A DNA stretch of 64,000 bases from Kluyvera sp036759925 (GTDB lineage Bacteria > Pseudomonadota > Gammaproteobacteria > Enterobacterales > Enterobacteriaceae). A program made the position numbers and the translations under genes. This document shows, in pieces, positions 53,873 to 61,544 of the stretch. Position 1 is the first letter of the stretch, and each line of letters opens with the position of its first letter. The notes beneath the pieces were generated by a model, which was not told the origin of the DNA, did not search any database, and was given only the letters and a program-made list of their open reading frames with translations. Location: assembly GCF_036759925.1 (NCBI RefSeq), contig NZ_JAPKIB010000001.1:186001-250000 (forward strand), given 5' to 3'.

Positions 53873-55387
53873 TCAGGCAACCGCCTGACCGACTTTAGGC
53901 ATCGCCAGGCTTAACGCCTGTTGTTCATTAGCGCTGTCGTGCAGCAGCTCCCCGGATATTTCCCCTTCCCGCATCACCAGAATGCGGTCGGCCACACCCA
54001 GTACTTCCGGCAGGTCGCTGGAGGCAAAGAGCACCGCCACGCCGGAGGCCGCCAGCGCGTAAATCACGTTATAAATTTCATGTTTGGCCCCGACATCGAT
54101 ACCGCGCGTCGGCTCATCGAGCAGGATGACCTTCATATCCTCAGATAACCAACGACCCAGGATCGCCTTCTGCTGATTGCCTCCGGAGAGGTTCATAATC
54201 AACTGCTGCGCACCGGGCGTTTTGATATTGAGCGATTGAATATGGTGGTCGGCGTTGGTCGCTTCCCAGCCGTTATTGATAAGGCAACCGGCGTGGATGT
54301 GTTTACGCCGCGCGCTGATGTTGATGTTGTCGCGCACCGAGTGAACGGGAATGATCCCCTCGGCTTTGCGGTCTTCCGGGCACAGCATCATCCCGGCACG
54401 AATCGCCTGCGCAGGTTTATCAATCATCACGTGTTGACCATCAATAAAGATCTGTCCGCTGCTCAAGCGGGTGCCGCCGAAGATCCCTTTCATCAGTTCA
54501 CTTCGCCCTGCCCCCACCAGCCCGAACAGACCGACGATTTCACCGCTGCGTACCGCCAGCGATATTGGCGTGCGCACGCCCGGCGCTTTAACCTGCTCAA
54601 GACGCAGGCGCTCTTCGCCGTATTCACGCGGCTGCCAGCCATAGATATCGCCGATTTCGCGCCCGACCATTGCCTGCACCAGCCGGTCGTGGCTCACCGC
54701 CTGCATATCATCGAAGGTGCAGACATAGCGGCCATCTTTAAACACGGTTATCGCATCGCTAAGCGCAAAGATCTCCTCCATACGGTGGGACACATAGACG
54801 ATCACCCGTCCCTCTTTGCGCAACTCACGGATCACCCGAAACAGGTTGTCGATCTCACGCGCCGAAAGGGAACTGGTCGGTTCATCAAAGGCGATAACCT
54901 TGGCGTTACGCGCCAGCGCCTTGGCAATCTCTACCATCTGCCACTGGCCGATGGAGAGGTATTTCAACGGCGTATCAGGGTCGATATCCAACCCCAGATG
55001 CTCCAGCTGCAGGCGCGCTTCATAGTTTAAAAGAGAGCGATTAACGAAGCCGCCTCGGCTCGGCAATTGCCCAAGATAGATATTTTCCGCCACGGTCATT
55101 TCCGGGACGAGATGCAGTTCCTGGTAAATAATCGCGATACCCGCGTTCAGCGCCGCGGTGGTATCAGCAAAAGAAATCTCTTCTCCACGCAGCACCAAAG
55201 ACCCAGAGGTCGGCGCGTAGTTGCCGCTGAGAATTTTCAGCAGCGTCGATTTTCCGGCACCGTTCTCCCCCATCAACGCATGCACCTGGCCGCTATAGCA
55301 ATCGAAGCTAATGTCGGACAGCGCCTTAACGCCGGGGAAAGTTTTGCTGATACCGCGGAAAGAGAGATAAGGGGTCGACTGTTGCAT
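53873..55387 (-). CDS. araG: L-arabinose ABC transporter ATPase AraG
   Basis: This 504-residue ATPase has two fused nucleotide-binding domains. The first has Walker A GENGAGKST, the signature LSIGQWQMVEIA and Walker B VIAFDEPTS. The second has the degenerate A-loop GLVGAGRSE, the signature LSGGNQQKA and Walker B VILLDEPTRG. ATG at 55387 (MQQSTPYLSF) has GGAGG five bases upstream. It powers arabinose uptake with AraH and AraF. Confidence 0.96.
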   Translation of the reverse strand: MQQSTPYLSFRGISKTFPGVKALSDISFDCYSGQVHALMGENGAGKSTLLKILSGNYAPTSGSLVLRGEEISFADTTAALNAGIAIIYQELHLVPEMTVAENIYLGQLPSRGGFVNRSLLNYEARLQLEHLGLDIDPDTPLKYLSIGQWQMVEIAKALARNAKVIAFDEPTSSLSAREIDNLFRVIRELRKEGRVIVYVSHRMEEIFALSDAITVFKDGRYVCTFDDMQAVSHDRLVQAMVGREIGDIYGWQPREYGEERLRLEQVKAPGVRTPISLAVRSGEIVGLFGLVGAGRSELMKGIFGGTRLSSGQIFIDGQHVMIDKPAQAIRAGMMLCPEDRKAEGIIPVHSVRDNINISARRKHIHAGCLINNGWEATNADHHIQSLNIKTPGAQQLIMNLSGGNQQKAILGRWLSEDMKVILLDEPTRGIDVGAKHEIYNVIYALAASGVAVLFASSDLPEVLGVADRILVMREGEISGELLHDSANEQQALSLAMPKVGQAVA

Positions 55388-55450
55388 CGCAACCTCCACA
55401 ATGACACGACTCGTCTCCCTCCGCTGTCGCGAAGGGAGAGCTATCAGGAC

Positions 55451-56431
55451 TCAGAGGCCTTTTTTCGCCAGCTCTTCTTTGAAGTTATCGCGGGTAATCA
55501 GCACCACGTCGGTCACCGCGGTAAATTTCGGTGGTTCCGCGCCTTTCTGTACCCAGTTGTAGAGCAGTTCACTGGTCTTATAGCCGTGAATATCCGGGCT
55601 TGGCAGCAGTGAGCCAAAGAAGCCGGTCGCCTGCGCTTTCGACAGCTCGTTCACCGCATCAACGCCGTTAATACCGATACCAATGACGTTCGCCGCTTTA
55701 AAGCCCTGGCCTTCCGTCGCGCGGACGCCACCCAGTACGGTGTTGTCGTTCATCCCGATAATCAGCCACTGTTTCACTTCTGGGTGCTGTACCAGCAGGG
55801 AGTTACCGGCATCGAAAGCGCCTGGGATATCGTTAGATTTGGTTGGAACCTGATAGATCTGTTTTTCCGGGAAGCCCGCGGCTTTCAGAGCATCCATTGA
55901 GCCGGTGGTACGGCGACGCGCCGTATCCAGTTCGTTGGCGGTAATTGCCATCACGCCGGTGGTTTTGACATCCCAGCCGCGTTTTTGCATCTCTTTATAG
56001 AGTTCCTGCCCCTGACGCGCACCGATTTCACTGGCGGCCATCATCACCAGCGGCACGTCTTCCATCGGTTTGCCTTTGGCATTGACGAACTGGTCATCGA
56101 CGGTGATCACCTTCATGTCATAACCGCGCGCTTTCGCCACGATGGCTGGCCCTAATTTTGGGTCCGGCGTACAGATAACGAAACCTTTCGCCCCGCTGGC
56201 CGCCAGGCTGTCGATTGCGTTCAGCGTTTTCTCTCCGTCCGGCACGGCAATTTTAATCACGTCAAAGCCGAGGTCTTTACCGGCCTTATCGGCAAACTTC
56301 CATTCCGTCTGGAACCAGGGTTCTTCCGGCTGTTTAACTAAAAAACCGAGCTTAAGATTTTCGGCCATAGCCGATTGTGACATAACCGCTGCCAGACCAA
56401 TGGCCGCCAGCGCTTTGGTAAATTTGTGCAT
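55451..56431 (-). CDS. araF: Periplasmic L-arabinose-binding protein AraF
   Basis: This 326-residue periplasmic protein has a signal peptide (cleavage after SQSAMA) and the two-lobed fold of periplasmic sugar-binding proteins. Segments such as KLGFLVKQPEEPWFQTEW and GMNDNTVLGGVRATEGQGF correspond to the arabinose-binding residues of the E. coli protein. It is three residues shorter at the C-terminus. It leads araFGH. AraC and CRP sites are expected upstream, but I could not place them with confidence. Confidence 0.96.
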   Translation of the reverse strand: MHKFTKALAAIGLAAVMSQSAMAENLKLGFLVKQPEEPWFQTEWKFADKAGKDLGFDVIKIAVPDGEKTLNAIDSLAASGAKGFVICTPDPKLGPAIVAKARGYDMKVITVDDQFVNAKGKPMEDVPLVMMAASEIGARQGQELYKEMQKRGWDVKTTGVMAITANELDTARRRTTGSMDALKAAGFPEKQIYQVPTKSNDIPGAFDAGNSLLVQHPEVKQWLIIGMNDNTVLGGVRATEGQGFKAANVIGIGINGVDAVNELSKAQATGFFGSLLPSPDIHGYKTSELLYNWVQKGAEPPKFTAVTDVVLITRDNFKEELAKKGL

Positions 56432-56732
56432 GGTTAACTCCAGCCTTAATGTTCTTTTATGTAGGGAAAATCAAATAGGTGATTTAAATTAGACATAAAA
56501 CAATGTATTAGCTGTTTTATTAACAGCGTTAACGTTGTTGAAATATTAATAGCCAGGAATTGGCTTTGCAGAAGAGAGCGGCATCACACGGCAGAATTAC
56601 AGTAAGGTGATGCATATATTCAGCAAATAAGTGCATATAAGACGCGTGAATTGTCAGACAATTCACGCGGGGGAATAGCAGATATCTCTATATCAGCAGC
56701 GGGAAATCCCTTTGGGAGGAATTTGCGCGGTA
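56432..56732. other. Spacer between araF and the DJ-1 family gene
   Basis: This 301-base region holds the araFGH promoter near 56432-56600 and, further up, a perfect palindrome. A weak CRP-like sequence (56573-56588) matches only one half-site well. No AraC half-site could be assigned. Confidence 0.5.
56643..56669. terminator. Perfect 27-base palindrome, probable terminator
   Basis: The arms CGCGTGAATTGTC and GACAATTCACGCG are exact complements around a single central base. It lies 64 bases after the stop of the DJ-1 family gene and is followed in that direction by TCTTATATG. It could be a terminator or a dimeric-repressor operator. Confidence 0.5.
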
Positions 56733-57290
56733 TTACCAACGGTAATAGATATGATCGGCGTGGTCGCGTACCGGTGCTTCGTCACCCAACAGGCGGGCCG
56801 AAACGGTAAAGGCGAAATCAAAGACGTGACCAAAACCTTTGCCGCTAATCAGATTGCCATCTTCCACCACCGGCGCATCAACGTATTCGCCGTTTTTTAC
56901 GTCCTGCCATAAATCACCGGAGCAGACATAACGACGCCCTTTCAGCAGATCGTTACCCGCTAATACACGTGCAGCCGCAGAGCAGATTGGGCAGATCAGT
57001 TTACCAGCCGCATCGTGAGCGGCGACAAATTTAACGACGTCTTTATTCGCCGCCAGATTCACGCTTCCCTGTGGGCCGCCCGGCAGAACCACGGCGTCAT
57101 ACAGCGTATCGAGACGTTCTGCCAGCGTCGCGTCGGCGACCATCGGAATATCGTGATAGCTCACTACCGCGCGAGATTCAGCGCACGACACCAGTTCAAC
57201 ACCGATGTGCAGACGACGCAGAATATCGATAGTGACAATCGCTTCCCCTTCTTCAAAGCCTGGGGCCAGCAGTACAGCAACCTGTTTCAT
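56733..57290 (-). CDS. DJ-1/PfpI family protein
   Basis: This 185-residue protein of the DJ-1 superfamily has the N-terminal block VLLAPGFEEGEA with the conserved glutamate, the VVLPGGPQGSVNL segment, and the nucleophile-elbow cysteine in ICPICSAAARVL. The family includes glyoxalase-like and chaperone-like proteins such as YajL. The exact role of this one is unknown. ATG at 57290 is preferred because GGAG lies five bases before it. It is a single-gene unit between araF and ftnB, where E. coli K-12 has no such gene. Confidence 0.85.
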   Translation of the reverse strand: MKQVAVLLAPGFEEGEAIVTIDILRRLHIGVELVSCAESRAVVSYHDIPMVADATLAERLDTLYDAVVLPGGPQGSVNLAANKDVVKFVAAHDAAGKLICPICSAAARVLAGNDLLKGRRYVCSGDLWQDVKNGEYVDAPVVEDGNLISGKGFGHVFDFAFTVSARLLGDEAPVRDHADHIYYRW

Positions 57291-57922
57291 TTTAACTCCT
57301 GTCATTTTAAACCAACGAGTCTTCCCTGAAGCGACGAAACGGGAAGGACTTTACGTACTTTTTATTACCGCGAACATAATCCTCTAGCCTGCTAATACCA
57401 AAAATGATCTAAAACAAATTGAGCATCATTCTGATATTTAATACAGCCATCTGAAAATACGCGATTTAGTTAGCATTTATTATTCGTAAAATGCCATTCA
57501 TAGGAAATAATACGTATTCCATCTGCATTGACCTTATACTGCAATAAAAAATCAGATCACGATCACATTTTTACTGTATGCGTTGCAATGGCCATTCCAT
57601 ATGTTAACAAAGCCTTACAGAGACTATACGAATTCGTTATATCCACTAGTAATCATAGCATTACGAAAATATATCCTTGCCTTTTCGGTTATTCCCTATA
57701 TAGGTTGTAACGAAACGTAAAAAGCACTTCGTGAGACTTTTCTTATATCCATACTAAGAGTATTCTTTTATTCGACCGGGCGATATTATATCTCGCGGTC
57801 GGACGCAAGGACTACAGGTAATATGTAGTCACACTCAAACGCGGAAATAGCGCATGGTTAGCGGCTATTACGAACTATGCGATGTCACGCGTATCGTTCC
57901 TACCAGTAATAAGGATATTTGT
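57291..57922. other. AT-rich spacer between DJ-1 family gene and ftnB
   Basis: About 630 bases without an accepted gene. It is AT-rich, with one short frame (57528-57710) lacking a ribosome site. A weak CRP-like match (57552-57567) and a CGACCG/CGGTCG inverted repeat near 57774-57797 were seen, but neither is convincing. It must carry the promoters of both divergent genes. Confidence 0.5.
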
Positions 57923-58426
57923 ATGGCAGTTCCAGGAATGGTTCAAAAGCTTAATGCACAGATGAATCTTGAATTTTCTGCATCTAATCATTATTTGCGT
58001 TTGAGCGAGTGGTGCTCAGAACATCGGCTGAATGGTACCGCAACGTTTCTACGTTCACGGGCACAATCCAGCGTAACGCAGATGATGCGGGTGTTCGATT
58101 ATATGAAGAAATCTGGCGCTTATCCGGTGGTTAAGGCTTTTGAAACTTGCGAAGATAAATGTGCCACCCTCGAAGATCTTTTCCTTAAAACCCTCGAAGA
58201 CCACGACCAGCGTGCATCTACGTTGTCAGAATTAACTGAACAAGCGAAAGTGCTTCATGACGATAGCACCCTGAGCTTCCTGAACGCACTGGAAGAAGAA
58301 CAGGAACAGGATGGTATCTTGCTGAAGACAATTCTGGATGAAGTTCGCAGCGCGCGTAAAGCCGGCCTGTGCATTCAACAAACCGATCAGCATCTGCTGA
58401 ATATCGTCTCTCAACAACACCATTAA
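57923..58426 (+). CDS. ftnB: Ferritin-like protein FtnB
   Basis: This 167-residue four-helix ferritin-family protein has the length of E. coli FtnB and shares blocks such as CSEHRLNGTATFLRSRAQSSVTQMMR and ILDEVRSARKAGLC. FtnB lacks several ferroxidase ligands of FtnA, and here too the usual second glutamate/histidine positions are not all kept. A role in repair of iron-sulphur clusters has been proposed in Salmonella. ATG at 57923 is chosen over an upstream in-frame start because AAGGA lies seven bases before it and it matches the family length. Confidence 0.92.
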   Translation: MAVPGMVQKLNAQMNLEFSASNHYLRLSEWCSEHRLNGTATFLRSRAQSSVTQMMRVFDYMKKSGAYPVVKAFETCEDKCATLEDLFLKTLEDHDQRASTLSELTEQAKVLHDDSTLSFLNALEEEQEQDGILLKTILDEVRSARKAGLCIQQTDQHLLNIVSQQHH

Positions 58427-58434
58427 TTGAATTC

Positions 58435-58462
58435 ATAAGGGCGGAATCGCCGCCCTTATTTC
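58435..58462 (+). terminator. Terminator after ftnB
   Basis: An eight-base stem (AAGGGCGG/CCGCCCTT) with a five-base loop is followed by ATTTC. A second hairpin (CAGGGC/GCCCTG, 58472-58488) lies between it and the convergent yecJ gene and may end that transcript. Confidence 0.8.
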
Positions 58463-58503
58463 AGACCGATTCAGGGCCGTCTGCCCTGATACCTCACCGC
58501 GTA

Positions 58504-58755
58504 TTAGTGCGTTGCGTCCTGCGGCGTAAACTTCAGCTCAATCAGTGCAATCGCTTTCTGAATCGCTCGCATCGTCACCGGGTCGGCCCCTGCCGGATGG
58601 GTGGTAAAATCGATAGTTTTCAACTGACTCGCCATTTTTTCACGGACTTCAACCGGGGCGATAACGTCAATAACGTCGAGGATCTGTTTGATAACGAGCT
58701 GGCAGGCCACGACATCGGAAACCAGTTCATCGTTCGGGGTCAGGTTCTGGGACAT
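58504..58755 (-). CDS. yecJ: Small conserved protein YecJ (DUF2766)
   Basis: This 83-residue protein matches E. coli YecJ in length and sequence (ELVSDVVACQLVIKQILDVIDVIAPVEVREKM). Function is unknown. It has no signal peptide or membrane helix and is predicted to be largely helical. GGAGC lies upstream of the start. It is convergent with ftnB. Confidence 0.9.
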   Translation of the reverse strand: MSQNLTPNDELVSDVVACQLVIKQILDVIDVIAPVEVREKMASQLKTIDFTTHPAGADPVTMRAIQKAIALIELKFTPQDATH

Positions 58756-58805
58756 TTTTTGCTCCTATTTTGCGGAGCATAATAGTAACCTACTTTCGCA
58801 GAAGA

Positions 58806-58836
58806 TAAAAAAACCTGCCGTGGCAGGTTTTTTTTA
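58806..58836 (-). terminator. Terminator of azuC/AzuR RNA
   Basis: The stem CCTGCC/GGCAGG with a two-base loop is flanked by seven A residues and eight T residues. It follows directly on the azuC stop codon and is symmetric, so it can act in both directions. Confidence 0.92.
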
Positions 58837-58926
58837 TCAGAACATAGCGCCTGGCGGTACGTCTTTGAAAGTTTTGCAGTAGTTCTCAAACATGCTTTTG
58901 AGGATTTTACGCATGCGCTGTTTCAT
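58837..58926 (-). CDS. azuC: Small membrane-associated protein AzuC (dual-function RNA AzuCR)
   Basis: This 29-codon gene gives a product containing RKILKSMFENYCKTFKDVPP and ending GAMF, which matches E. coli AzuC (28 residues) over almost its whole length. The N-terminus has two extra residues, and the C-terminal arginine is missing. In E. coli the same transcript is also a regulatory RNA (AzuR), expression is repressed by CRP, and the protein interacts with glycerol-3-phosphate dehydrogenase. A ribosome site (CGGAG) lies seven bases before the ATG. Confidence 0.9.
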   Translation of the reverse strand: MKQRMRKILKSMFENYCKTFKDVPPGAMF

Positions 58927-58975
58927 GTTGATGCTCCGGTTTGTTATGCAGGTGTTATTGTCTTTACGCACATAA

Positions 58976-58991
58976 TATGACCGCCATCACA
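58976..58991 (-). promoter_or_regulatory. CRP-like site upstream of azuC
   Basis: On the minus strand TGTGATGGCGGTCATA matches TGTGA-N6-TCACA in nine of ten half-site positions, 50 to 65 bases before the azuC ATG. CRP control of azuC is known in E. coli, and this position overlaps the expected promoter. Confidence 0.65.
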
Positions 58992-59134
58992 AAAATCAAC
59001 CATTTTGAGAGTTGAATCACGCTATTTTTATCAACTTAGTTAAATTTATAAAAAATTTGTTATAGAAATCTACCACTTACCAAATCTACAAAAGCTATAA
59101 ATTTTAAAAATTATTTTGATAGGGTAAAACAACA

Positions 59135-60559
59135 ATGAGTGAGCCTCTCCAGGCCCAGGCGAGCCGCGGGGTATCCCCTGCTGCGCTGCTTGTGGCCGGT
59201 GCATTCTTTATGGAGTTCCTGGATGGCACGGTGATTGCCACCGCCCTTCCTGATATGGCGAAAACTTTTGGCGTAGAAGCCGTTGACCTGAACATCGGCA
59301 TCAGCGCCTACCTGATCACCCTCGCCGTGCTTATCCCTGCCAGCGGCTGGATTGCCGATCGCTTCGGTGCCAGAACGATCTTCAGTCTGGCGTTGGCGAT
59401 CTTCACCGTCTCCTCCGTCTTCTGTGGCCTGGCGACCAGCGCCCATAGTTTCGTGGCGATGCGAATTTTACAAGGCGTCGGCGGCGCGCTAATGGTGCCG
59501 GTCGGGCGACTTGCCGTCCTGCGCACCACGCCTAAGCATCTGCTGATTACCGCCATCGCCACCCTGACCTGGCCCGCGCTCATCGCGCCGATCATCGGGC
59601 CACCGCTGGGCGGGTTTATCACCAAGGTCGCCGACTGGCGCTGGATCTTCTTTATTAACGTCCCGCTCGGCATTATCGCGATTCTGCTGGCGCTGCGTAT
59701 CATCCCGAACATTCGCGATGATGAGCGTCGGCCTTTCGACCTGCCGGGCTTTGTGGCGACCTCGGTCTCGATGGTGAGCCTGGTGTATGCCATGGAGCTG
59801 TTGGGCGCGGAAAAAATGCAGGGGGGATTGATCGTCGCGCTGCTGGTTATTGGCGCCGCCACCTTCTATTACGCTTTGCGGCATTTCCGCCGCAGCCCGT
59901 CACCGATGATCCGCATGGATGCGCTGCAGGTGCCCACGTTCCGGGTAACCATGTACGGCGGATCGCTGTTCCGCGCCTCCATCAGCGCCGTGCCGTTCCT
60001 GCTGCCGCTTCTGTTCCAGGTCGGTTTCGGTATGGATCCGTTCCATTCCGGCCTGCTGGTGCTGGCGGTGTTTGTCGGTAACCTGACCATTAAGCCCGCT
60101 ACTACGCCGCTTATCCGCAAGCTGGGCTTCCGCCGCCTGCTGCTGCTCAACGGGGCGCTGAACGTGATTGCGCTGGTTGCCTGCGCCTTTTTAACCCCAC
60201 AAACGCCGGTGTGGGTCATTATGCTGGTGCTGTATCTCGGCGGCGTCTTCCGTTCGATTCAGTTCACCGGCGTCAGCACGCTGGCCTTTGCCGATGTGCC
60301 GTCCGCCCAGATGAGCTACGCCAACACGCTGTTCAGTACGGCTAGCCAGTTGGCTATCGGCCTTGGCATCACGCTTGGGGCCATCGGCATTCGCTTAGGA
60401 GAGAAAATTAGCGCCGTGCTCAGCCTTAGCGACGTGCCGGGCATCAGCTTCCGCCTGGCGTTCATCTTTATCGCGCTTATCTGTCTGGTGGGGATGATTG
60501 ATACGCTGCACTTAACGCGGGATGCGGGCAGCGCGGTGTCGAAGAAAGTGAAGCAGTAA
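59135..60559 (+). CDS. DHA2-type MFS exporter
   Basis: This 474-residue major facilitator protein has about 13-14 predicted helices and the drug:H+ antiporter-2 motifs: FFMEFLDGTVIATALPDMA (motif D1), GWIADRFGARTIF (motif A), and IGPPLGGFI in helix five (motif C, typical of exporters). HsrA and MdtD of E. coli have the same layout. The substrate is not known. It stands alone between azuC and an isomerase gene and ends in a strong terminator. No such gene lies here in E. coli K-12. Confidence 0.85.
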   Translation: MSEPLQAQASRGVSPAALLVAGAFFMEFLDGTVIATALPDMAKTFGVEAVDLNIGISAYLITLAVLIPASGWIADRFGARTIFSLALAIFTVSSVFCGLATSAHSFVAMRILQGVGGALMVPVGRLAVLRTTPKHLLITAIATLTWPALIAPIIGPPLGGFITKVADWRWIFFINVPLGIIAILLALRIIPNIRDDERRPFDLPGFVATSVSMVSLVYAMELLGAEKMQGGLIVALLVIGAATFYYALRHFRRSPSPMIRMDALQVPTFRVTMYGGSLFRASISAVPFLLPLLFQVGFGMDPFHSGLLVLAVFVGNLTIKPATTPLIRKLGFRRLLLLNGALNVIALVACAFLTPQTPVWVIMLVLYLGGVFRSIQFTGVSTLAFADVPSAQMSYANTLFSTASQLAIGLGITLGAIGIRLGEKISAVLSLSDVPGISFRLAFIFIALICLVGMIDTLHLTRDAGSAVSKKVKQ

Positions 60560-60570
60560 GCTGTACAAAC

Positions 60571-60602
60571 AAAAAACCCACGCCATGGCGTGGGTTTTTA
60601 TT
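60571..60602. terminator. Bidirectional terminator
   Basis: An uninterrupted palindrome (CCCACGCCATGGCGTGGG) with six A residues before and a T-run after lies between the convergent exporter and isomerase genes and can serve both. Confidence 0.92.
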
Positions 60603-60621
60603 TAACCGTTGAGCGTCAGGC

Positions 60622-61260
60622 TTATGCCAGCAGCTCGCGAACAAAGGCTTCAATCTCTTTGTTCTGGCAGTTTTCAAAGAAGCATTCCTGGAAACGCTGA
60701 CCGGAAACGGCGGTTTTCACCAGTGCAGGGTCGATTGCGCGCAGGGTGTCCAGATAGTTTTCTTTCACTACCGCAGCTTTAACCTGATTCAGGATACCGG
60801 CATTACGCACCTGCGGCTCTTTACGCTCTGGTGGGTAGCCTTCGCCGTTACGACCGGTGAACGCTTTTTCGAACATGTAGCGAACGTTCAGCTCTGCGCC
60901 CCAGCCGTAGCCTTTAGCGAAAGCCAGAGACAGTGCGTTACCGTTGTTGATCTGAGCAAACAGGAAGGCGTCTGCTGGATCCAGGCAGTAGCCGCAGACC
61001 ACGCCTGGGTGGATGTTTAGAGACATCATCGCGCCCTGGCCGGTACCGCAGCCGGTCACCACGAAATCTACCGCTTTGGAGTTCAGCAGGATGCTGGCCA
61101 TAATACCCAGGTGGATATAGGTCAGGTGATGATCGTTCTCATCGCTCATACCCACGTTATAGACCGGGAAGCCTTTTTCATCGGCAACGGCTTTTAACTC
61201 ATGATGAATAGTCGCGTTTTTGCTGGCCTGGCTATTTTCCATCATCAGTGCAATTTTCAT
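60622..61260 (-). CDS. RpiB/LacA/LacB-family sugar isomerase, DhuI-like
   Basis: This 212-residue protein of the RpiB/LacAB isomerase family is longer than RpiB itself (about 149). The catalytic-cysteine loop DFVVTGCGTGQGAMM and the asparagine-rich block AQINNGNALSLAFAKGYGWGAEL are present. From memory, the closest described proteins are DhuI-type enzymes, which isomerise 4-deoxy-L-threo-5-hexosulose uronate. That is the product released by GH105 hydrolases such as the one at 15310-16449. A KdgR-like operator lies about 90 bases upstream. Ribose-phosphate isomerase activity is the alternative. Confidence 0.78.
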   Translation of the reverse strand: MKIALMMENSQASKNATIHHELKAVADEKGFPVYNVGMSDENDHHLTYIHLGIMASILLNSKAVDFVVTGCGTGQGAMMSLNIHPGVVCGYCLDPADAFLFAQINNGNALSLAFAKGYGWGAELNVRYMFEKAFTGRNGEGYPPERKEPQVRNAGILNQVKAAVVKENYLDTLRAIDPALVKTAVSGQRFQECFFENCQNKEIEAFVRELLA

Positions 61261-61349
61261 TCTTTCCTCTCCTGAAAGCTAAGCGGCTTACCCGCAGTCG
61301 TTCGATTAGTCTATTCACCTTACTACCAGGCAAACACACTTTCAAATTT

Positions 61350-61380
61350 TATGAAAAGTTGTTTTGATTTTTACCGATGA
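61350..61380. promoter_or_regulatory. KdgR-like operator (minus gene) overlapping a sigma-28-like promoter (plus gene)
   Basis: TATGAAAAGTTGTTTTGAT (61350-61368) matches about 15 of 19 positions of the recalled KdgR consensus and lies upstream of the isomerase gene. In the other direction AAAAGTTG, 11 bases, ACCGATGA (61354-61380) matches the flagellar sigma-28 consensus in 12 of 16 positions with the exact spacing, about 165 bases before the HD-GYP gene. Either or both could be real. Confidence 0.4.
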
Positions 61381-61544
61381 GGTCACATTTTTGTCCAGGT
61401 GCCGCAGATAAAACCTTACATAAACCATTACTTATTTACTATCACCTGGCTGAATGGTCGACTACACTGGGTCAATGGGCAGAAAGCCCCTGCTGTTTGT
61501 CAGCATTTCAATGGATGAAATAGTCACTACAAAGGAACTGATTC

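Noticed and set aside
56573..56588. A CRP-like site upstream of araF
   Set aside because: One half-site is good, but the other matches in only two or three positions; CRP control of araFGH is expected but this site is not secure.
57552..57567. A CRP-like site upstream of ftnB
   Set aside because: The second half-site matches poorly and there is no supporting position relative to a promoter.
57528..57710. A 60-codon open frame between the DJ-1 family gene and ftnB
   Set aside because: It has no ribosome site and no family resemblance, and lies in AT-rich non-coding sequence.
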